In this document: piece by piece, positions 59,559 through 64,000 of the stretch
Numbering within the stretch: the stretch's first letter is position 1
Layout: each line of letters opens with the position of its first letter
NCBI GenBank assembly: GCA_036374435.1
Contig: DASUTU010000123.1
Location: forward strand, 1 to 64,000
Direction of reading: 5' to 3'
DNA from: CALGFI01 sp036374435
GTDB taxonomy: Bacteria; Actinomycetota; UBA4738; HRBIN12
Length of the DNA stretch: 64,000 bases
The notes under the pieces: generated by a model
Told to the model about the DNA's origin: nothing
Database searches by the model: none
Seen by the model: the letters and a program-made list of their open reading frames with translations, nothing else
Program-made: the position numbers and the translations under genes

Positions 59559-60653
59559 TCAGGGCAGCCAGGCGGCTGGGCCGGTCGGTGGTGGTGCGTC
59601 CGGCGGCGGGAGCACGGGCAGCGGCGTGGACCCATCGAACGCCAGGATGCCGCTCGCACCCACGACGTAGAGCACGTCTTGATCGTCGAACGCGGCCGCC
59701 AAGAGTCGGCCGGCCGACGTCGCGTCGACGGGCCGCGCGGTGCCGGCCGCCGCGTCCACGACCCACAGGCCCTGCAAGCCGTCGATCACCCCGTCCACGG
59801 CCACGTACCGGCCGCTCCGCGACGTGGCCACGATCCGCCCCCGAGTGATCGAGCCCGCGACGACGGCGCGGGACGTGCCGTTCCCGGCCCAGACCAGCAG
59901 TTCCCCTCCCAGCTCCAGGAACAAGAAGCCGCCGGACGACACGAGAACGCGCCCCGGGAGAACGCGCATGGACGTTCCCGGCACCAGCACGTGCGAGCGC
60001 AGGAGGCCGCCGCCTTCGGACACGCTCACCACGGTCACCCTGGACGAGTACATGACCGCGGAGAGGAGCCGGCCGCACGGCAGAGGGATGGGGTGCGCCG
60101 GACGGTGTCTGCTGTCGACCAGGACGACGCGTTCCAACTCGAAGGAGGGATCGGGGCACCCGGGTGGATGGTCGGTCTCGACGCGGCCGATCAGGAGCGC
60201 CTGCCGATTCGAGGAGACCGAGACGTGATCGCCGCGAGCCACCTCGATCGGATCCAGGAGCCGGTTGAGCAACAGCCAGGCGACCTCCTCGGCGCCGTCG
60301 ACGACCGATAGGACCAGCCAGTCGCCGCGGGGCCCGGCGGGGACCATCGCCTCGACCTCGGAGAGGGCGGGCCCCTCCCGGAGGATGCCGGTGCGGACGT
60401 CGAGGAAGTACAGCCGCTGCCCGGCGCCGCCGCGTTCGTCGCCCACGTACACGAGCCGGCCCCGAAGCGTGACGGGAGTGGGAGACGGCTCCGCGCGGGA
60501 CGTGACCGCCGGCGGCGCGGATTCCCCCGGTGCCGGTCGGGCCGTGACGCCCGCGACCAGGCGCACCAGGAGCACGGCCGCGATCGCCGCCGCGATCACG
60601 AGGAACCAGCGGCTGCGCCGGTACCGGCCCTCGACGGCCTCGTCGCCGTTCAC
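59559..60653 (-). CDS. Membrane-anchored protein with a beta-propeller-like exterior
   Basis: The 364-residue protein has one N-terminal helix (about residues 18-36) and an extracytoplasmic part rich in beta-strand repeats such as GRLVYVGDERG, GDWLVLSVVDGAE and GRYVAVDGVIDG. The spacing suggests a beta-propeller. It has a Pro-rich C-terminus. The GTG start overlaps the folK stop (GTGA), so it is firmly in the folate operon, though no link to folate is known. Confidence 0.65.
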   Translation of the reverse strand: MNGDEAVEGRYRRSRWFLVIAAAIAAVLLVRLVAGVTARPAPGESAPPAVTSRAEPSPTPVTLRGRLVYVGDERGGAGQRLYFLDVRTGILREGPALSEVEAMVPAGPRGDWLVLSVVDGAEEVAWLLLNRLLDPIEVARGDHVSVSSNRQALLIGRVETDHPPGCPDPSFELERVVLVDSRHRPAHPIPLPCGRLLSAVMYSSRVTVVSVSEGGGLLRSHVLVPGTSMRVLPGRVLVSSGGFLFLELGGELLVWAGNGTSRAVVAGSITRGRIVATSRSGRYVAVDGVIDGLQGLWVVDAAAGTARPVDATSAGRLLAAAFDDQDVLYVVGASGILAFDGSTPLPVLPPPDAPPPTGPAAWLP

Positions 60654-61153
60654 GAGCCCACCCGCAGGGGCGGAGCGAAGACCCGGAGTCCGAACACCGC
60701 GTTCGGCGCCATCCGCACCGAGGCCAGGGAGCGGCCGCCGGGGAGCATCGGTTCGGGATCGAGCTCGGCGAGCGGGACCAGCACGAAGCCGCGCTCGTGC
60801 ATCCGCGGATGCGGGATCGTGAGCTCGGGTTCGTCCACGACGCGCCGATCGAACGTGAGGACGTCCACGTCGATCGGCCGCGGCCCCCACCGCTCGGCCC
60901 GGACGCGCCCGAGCTCGGCCTCCACGTCGAGGCAGGTCCGGAGCAGCTCGAGCGGCTCCAGGGTGGTCCGGACCTCCACCACGGCGTTGAGGTAGTGGGG
61001 CTGAGGCGGCCCCACCGGCTCGGTCTCGTAGACGCGCGAGGACCGAACGACCTCGATCCCCTCCCGCCGGTGCAGGAGGTCCACGGCGCGCTGCAACAGG
61101 TCGAGCCGGTCACCCAGATTCGACCCGAGCCCCAGGAAGGCCGAGGCCGCCAC
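60650..61153 (-). CDS. folK: 6-hydroxymethyl-7,8-dihydropterin pyrophosphokinase
   Basis: The 167-residue enzyme transfers pyrophosphate from ATP to the pterin. The family signature FLGLGSNLGDR is at the start, and RWGPRPIDVDVL and IPHPRMHERGFVL are the catalytic segments. The GTG start lies seven bases after folB. Confidence 0.96.
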   Translation of the reverse strand: MAASAFLGLGSNLGDRLDLLQRAVDLLHRREGIEVVRSSRVYETEPVGPPQPHYLNAVVEVRTTLEPLELLRTCLDVEAELGRVRAERWGPRPIDVDVLTFDRRVVDEPELTIPHPRMHERGFVLVPLAELDPEPMLPGGRSLASVRMAPNAVFGLRVFAPPLRVGS

Positions 61154-61160
61154 GGGCCGG

Positions 61161-61517
61161 TCAGGCCCCCGACTCGGCCGAGGCGGCCGCGGCCACGCCC
61201 TGGACGTCGTTCGAGGCGGCGGCGGCCGGTTTGTGCACGACCGCGCTCGCCCGGACCACGGCGGGTCGGCTCGCCACGGCCCGGGCCACGGCGTCGGCGA
61301 GGTTCTCGAGGAGGTCGAACCGTTCCGCTTCCACCGTCTCGCGGGCCACCCGGATCAGCTCGCGGTAGTCGGCCGTCGTCCCGATCTCGTCCCCGGACAC
61401 CTGAACCTCGACGTCGAGGTCGACGACGAAGTCCTGCGCCCGGTCCTGCTCCCCCGGGTTCGCGCCGTGGTGCCCGGCCGCGGTGATCCCGCTCAGGAAC
61501 AACCTCGAGGTCCTCAC
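61161..61517 (-). CDS. folB: Dihydroneopterin aldolase
   Basis: The 118-residue enzyme cleaves dihydroneopterin to hydroxymethyl-dihydropterin. LSGITAAGHHGANPGEQ at the start corresponds to the family's LxGxxxxGxHGxxxxE, and NLADAVARAV and VHKPAAA follow, as usual. The C-terminal Ala-rich tail is a little longer than usual. The GTG start overlaps the hydrolase stop. Confidence 0.94.
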   Translation of the reverse strand: MRTSRLFLSGITAAGHHGANPGEQDRAQDFVVDLDVEVQVSGDEIGTTADYRELIRVARETVEAERFDLLENLADAVARAVASRPAVVRASAVVHKPAAAASNDVQGVAAAASAESGA

Positions 61518-62413
61518 TCTCGTTCCTCCCCCGGCGGGCGGCGACCGAGCGAGACGGTCACCGGTCCGCCCTCGTGGCGATGTTCGAGCTTCAGGTACTG
61601 GGACTGCAGCCACCGGAACACCAGCGGCGCAACGGTCTCGAGCGCATCCTCCAGCAAGAAGTGCCGGCACCCGGGGAGCAGGGCCACGGCGGCGCGAGGC
61701 AGGACCTCGCCCAGGCGCTCGGCCACCTCCGGCGGGACGAACCGGTCGTCCTCGCCCCAGAGCACCAGGGCCGGGATCTCGAGGGCGGCGAGTCGCGACT
61801 CGAGGCCGGTCAGTCCCTCGCCGTCGAACGAGGCCGCGACCCGAGCCAGACGGTCGAAGCCGTCGTCGCCGGCGAAGGGCCGCACGTACCCCTCGACCAC
61901 CTCCGCGGAGAGCCGGTCGGCGCGCGACGTCCCCGCCTCGACCATCGCGCGCACCCATTCCCGCGGATCGACGTGGCCTCCCGCCGCGATCGTCTCGCGG
62001 AGGGCCCCGACGCCCGGGGCCGGCCAGGCGTCGAACGCGATGCTGTCCACCAACACGAGCGCCTCGGCCCCGCCGTCGAGGGCCAGGTGCTGGGCCACTC
62101 CGCCCCCGTGGCCGTGGCCGAGGACGGCGAACCGCTCGACGTGGAGCTGCTCGAGGAGCTCGCGAACGGTCCGGGCGTGGCCGGCAACGTCGAGGTCGGC
62201 GCCCGGGCCTGCCGCGGAGTCCCCCGAGCCCAACAGGTCCGGGGCGAGGACGTGCAGGAACGGCGACAACATCGGAACCATGCCCCGCCACAGGAACGAA
62301 GACGTGAACCCGCCGCTCAGCAACACCACCGCCGGCGCCTCCGGGTCGCCGGCCTCGACCACGGCGAGCTCGCCGCCGGTGACGGCCACGGGCCGCTTGT
62401 CGCCCACGCTCAT
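61514..62413 (-). CDS. Alpha/beta hydrolase-fold protein lacking the nucleophile serine
   Basis: The 299-residue protein has the alpha/beta hydrolase fold: an oxyanion-type loop in LLSGGFTSSFLWRG, the nucleophile elbow VLGHGHGGGVA, the acid in LWGEDDRFVPP and the catalytic-type His in PGCRHFLLED. The elbow normally reads GHSxGG; here Gly101 replaces the Ser, while Asp and His remain. It therefore cannot act as a serine hydrolase. It may bind a ligand or a protein, or use other chemistry. It overlaps folP (ATGA) and folB (GTGA), so it is a coupled member of the folate operon. Confidence 0.88.
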   Translation of the reverse strand: MSVGDKRPVAVTGGELAVVEAGDPEAPAVVLLSGGFTSSFLWRGMVPMLSPFLHVLAPDLLGSGDSAAGPGADLDVAGHARTVRELLEQLHVERFAVLGHGHGGGVAQHLALDGGAEALVLVDSIAFDAWPAPGVGALRETIAAGGHVDPREWVRAMVEAGTSRADRLSAEVVEGYVRPFAGDDGFDRLARVAASFDGEGLTGLESRLAALEIPALVLWGEDDRFVPPEVAERLGEVLPRAAVALLPGCRHFLLEDALETVAPLVFRWLQSQYLKLEHRHEGGPVTVSLGRRPPGEERE

Positions 62414-63267
62414 GGACCGGACCCCGCGATCGCGTCGGCCACCCGCACGGCGCGCACCACCTCAAGGACGTCGTGAACGCGGACGAGGTTCGCCCCGCGC
62501 GAGACCATCCACACGACCGCGGCGATGGTCCCCTCCACGCGCCGGTCCTCGGGCACGTTCAGGATTGTTCCCAGGAACCGCTTTCGCGACGGCCCCACCA
62601 GCACGGGCCGCCCCAGCTCGGTCAGCGCGTCGATGCGGCGGATCAGCTCGAGGTTGTGCTCCAGCTCCTTGCCGAACCCGATCCCCGGATCGACCGCGAT
62701 CCGCTCCGGCTCGATCCCGGCAGCCCGCGCGGCCTCGACCCGTTCGCGCAGGTGCTCGCGGACCTCGGCCACGACGTCCCGGTACGCCGCGGTCTCCTGC
62801 ATCGTCTTCGGCTCACCTTTCATGTGCATCAGGACGATCCCCGCACCGCGCCCGGCGACGAGCGGGAACATCTCGGGGTCGCCGCCCGCGGAAACGTCGT
62901 TGACGATCGTCGCGCCCACGTCGAGCGCCGCCGCGGCGACCGCCACCTTGCGCGTGTCGATCGAGATCGGGGTGTCCGGCACCGCCCCGGCCAGGGCGGC
63001 GACCACCGGAACCACTCTGGCCGTCTCCTCCTCGACGGAAACGGGGTCGGAGCCGGGCCGGGTGGACTCACCGCCCACGTCGATCACATCCGCGCCGTCC
63101 GCCACCATCCGGACGGCGTGGTCGACAGCCGCGTCGGAGGCCAGGAACCGCCCGCCGTCGGAGAACGAGTCGGGGGTGACGTTCAGGATCCCCATCACGA
63201 ACGTGCGCTCGGAGCAGTCGAGCACGCGATCGCCGAACCGCCAGACGAGGCCGCCCACGACGGCCAT
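62410..63267 (-). CDS. folP: Dihydropteroate synthase
   Basis: The 285-residue TIM-barrel enzyme joins p-aminobenzoate to the pterin; it is the target of sulfonamides. GILNVTPDSFSDGGRF is the pterin-loop motif. IDVGGESTRPG, SIDTRKVAVA, NDVSAG, DPGIGFGK and VGPSRKRFLG follow in the usual order. Its ATG at 63267 opens the operon. Confidence 0.97.
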   Translation of the reverse strand: MAVVGGLVWRFGDRVLDCSERTFVMGILNVTPDSFSDGGRFLASDAAVDHAVRMVADGADVIDVGGESTRPGSDPVSVEEETARVVPVVAALAGAVPDTPISIDTRKVAVAAAALDVGATIVNDVSAGGDPEMFPLVAGRGAGIVLMHMKGEPKTMQETAAYRDVVAEVREHLRERVEAARAAGIEPERIAVDPGIGFGKELEHNLELIRRIDALTELGRPVLVGPSRKRFLGTILNVPEDRRVEGTIAAVVWMVSRGANLVRVHDVLEVVRAVRVADAIAGSGP

Positions 63268-63302
63268 CGTAACGACGCCCGCCAGTGTCGTAGCCTTCGC
63301 CC

Positions 63303-63980
63303 GTGGCGGCCACCTCGACCACGGAGCGGCACCCCTCCGCCGATTACCTCGAGGCCCTCTACGAGATCCGCGAGGAGAACCTCCCGCCGGTCCAGGCCGA
63401 GCTCGCGCGGTGGATGGGCGTCAGCCGGACCTCGGTCTCCGACCACGTCCGACGCCTCATCGCCGACGGCCTGATCTCGACGGCCGGCCGCGAGCTCGGG
63501 TTCACGCCGGCCGGCGAGGCCATGGCGGTGGTCCTGGTCCGGCGGCACCGGCTGGCCGAACACCTGCTGGTCGGCGTGATCGGGTTGCCGTGGCATCTCG
63601 CCCATGCCGAGGCCGAACGGTGGGAGCGGGTGATCTCGGACGCGGTCGAGGAGCGCCTGGTCGCGCTGCTCGACGACCCGGGCGCGTGCCCCCACGGGAA
63701 CCCCATCCCCGGCTCGGCCAACCTCGTGGACTACCGCGACCTGCGGCCGCTCGCCGAGGTCGGCCCACCCGCCGACGTCACATTGCGCCGGCTCACCGAG
63801 GACCTCGAGCTGGAAATCGACGTGATGCGCTTCCTGGAGGACAGCGGCTTGATGCCGGGGGCCACGTTCCGCGTGCAGGGGATCGCGCCCGACGGCGCGA
63901 TGAGCCTGGCCGTTGACGGGCGCCCCGTCGCGCTCGGGGCGCACCTGGCCGACAACCTCTGGGTCGAGCCGCGGTCCTAA
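63303..63980 (+). CDS. DtxR-family metal-dependent transcriptional regulator
   Basis: The 225-residue protein has a winged-helix domain (YLEALYEIREENLPPVQ..., SRTSVSDHVRRL), a dimerisation and metal-binding domain (HRLAEHLLVGVIGLPWHLAHAEAERWE, in parts, with His and Glu ligands) and a C-terminal FeoA/SH3-like domain. This is the IdeR/DtxR layout, so it should repress iron- or manganese-uptake genes when metal is bound. It starts with GTG and is divergent from folP. Confidence 0.92.
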   Translation: MAATSTTERHPSADYLEALYEIREENLPPVQAELARWMGVSRTSVSDHVRRLIADGLISTAGRELGFTPAGEAMAVVLVRRHRLAEHLLVGVIGLPWHLAHAEAERWERVISDAVEERLVALLDDPGACPHGNPIPGSANLVDYRDLRPLAEVGPPADVTLRRLTEDLELEIDVMRFLEDSGLMPGATFRVQGIAPDGAMSLAVDGRPVALGAHLADNLWVEPRS

Positions 63981-64000
63981 CCGGCGCCTACGGCAACGCC

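Overview
The window is GC-rich, densely packed chromosomal DNA from a bacterium that looks like a deep-branching, probably uncultured member of the Actinomycetota. The order clpC / lysS / coaX / panC / DUF2520 / folK / folB / folP is the actinobacterial arrangement, though without panD. The order radA / carD / PIN-TRAM / ispD / ispF / rlmB, followed by a tRNA-Thr, is also typical of the phylum. The neighbouring DUF3263 and LytR_C genes are a common actinobacterial pair. GTG and TTG starts are frequent, and 4-8 nt start/stop overlaps are the rule. No prophage, insertion sequence, integron or CRISPR array was seen. The window looks like core genome with a few accessory patches.

Layout. Positions 1-6.5 kb hold a sulfatase (cut by the left edge), a methyltransferase and a MogA-XdhC fusion, coupled as one operon, then a polytopic membrane protein, a DUF6457 protein, MoaA and a CRP/FNR regulator. 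This is a molybdenum-cofactor neighbourhood. Positions 6.5-9.8 kb carry an unusual membrane protein (PqqD-like domain, M50 zinc metallopeptidase, two cyclic-nucleotide-binding domains) with a small zinc-ribbon protein, a tiny Lys/Arg-rich protein and near-perfect CRP-type palindromes. Positions 9.9-17 kb hold a MauE/TlpA redox pair, a HemK-like methylase, an outlying GroES-fold protein, a YjbQ protein, a broken ABC ATPase, an SLH/NlpC cell-wall hydrolase and small conserved proteins. Positions 17-20.5 kb hold a two-component system with PepSY and secreted-protein targets and a recurring TTCAGC box. Positions 20.5-28.4 kb hold groEL with a CIRCE element, an RTX-repeat lipoprotein, acetyl-CoA synthetase, an Rrf2 regulator, a GT20 glycosyltransferase and LytR_C/DUF3263. 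Positions 28.4-35.5 kb hold a 1,598-residue NAD-glutamate dehydrogenase and a GAF/PAS histidine kinase.

Positions 35.6-38.3 kb form a five-gene sulfur-carrier operon (DsrE, TusA, FAD/NAD oxidoreductase, TusA, DsrE). A Na/Pi-type transporter and a frameshifted secreted protein follow. Positions 40.7-46 kb are the tRNA-Thr/rlmB/ispF/ispD/PIN-TRAM/carD/radA block. In radA a 15-bp tandem repeat at the N-terminus carries an extra base that breaks the frame. Positions 46-52 kb hold a RIO kinase behind a promoter, short leader frame and terminator, a VapBC pair with a palindromic operator, and two tandem copies of an ECF sigma / membrane-protein module. Positions 52-64 kb hold clpC, an isolated receiver domain, and the lysS-coaX-panC-DUF2520-folK-folB-hydrolase-folP operon, in which the hydrolase has lost its nucleophile serine. 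A DtxR-type regulator ends the window.

The strongest candidates for undescribed biology are the peptide-recognition/protease/cNMP protein with its CRP-like sites (6.5-9.5 kb), the repeat-frameshift at radA, the leader/terminator ahead of the RIO kinase, and the nucleophile-less hydrolase in the folate operon. Identifications rest on motif reading alone; no database search was run.
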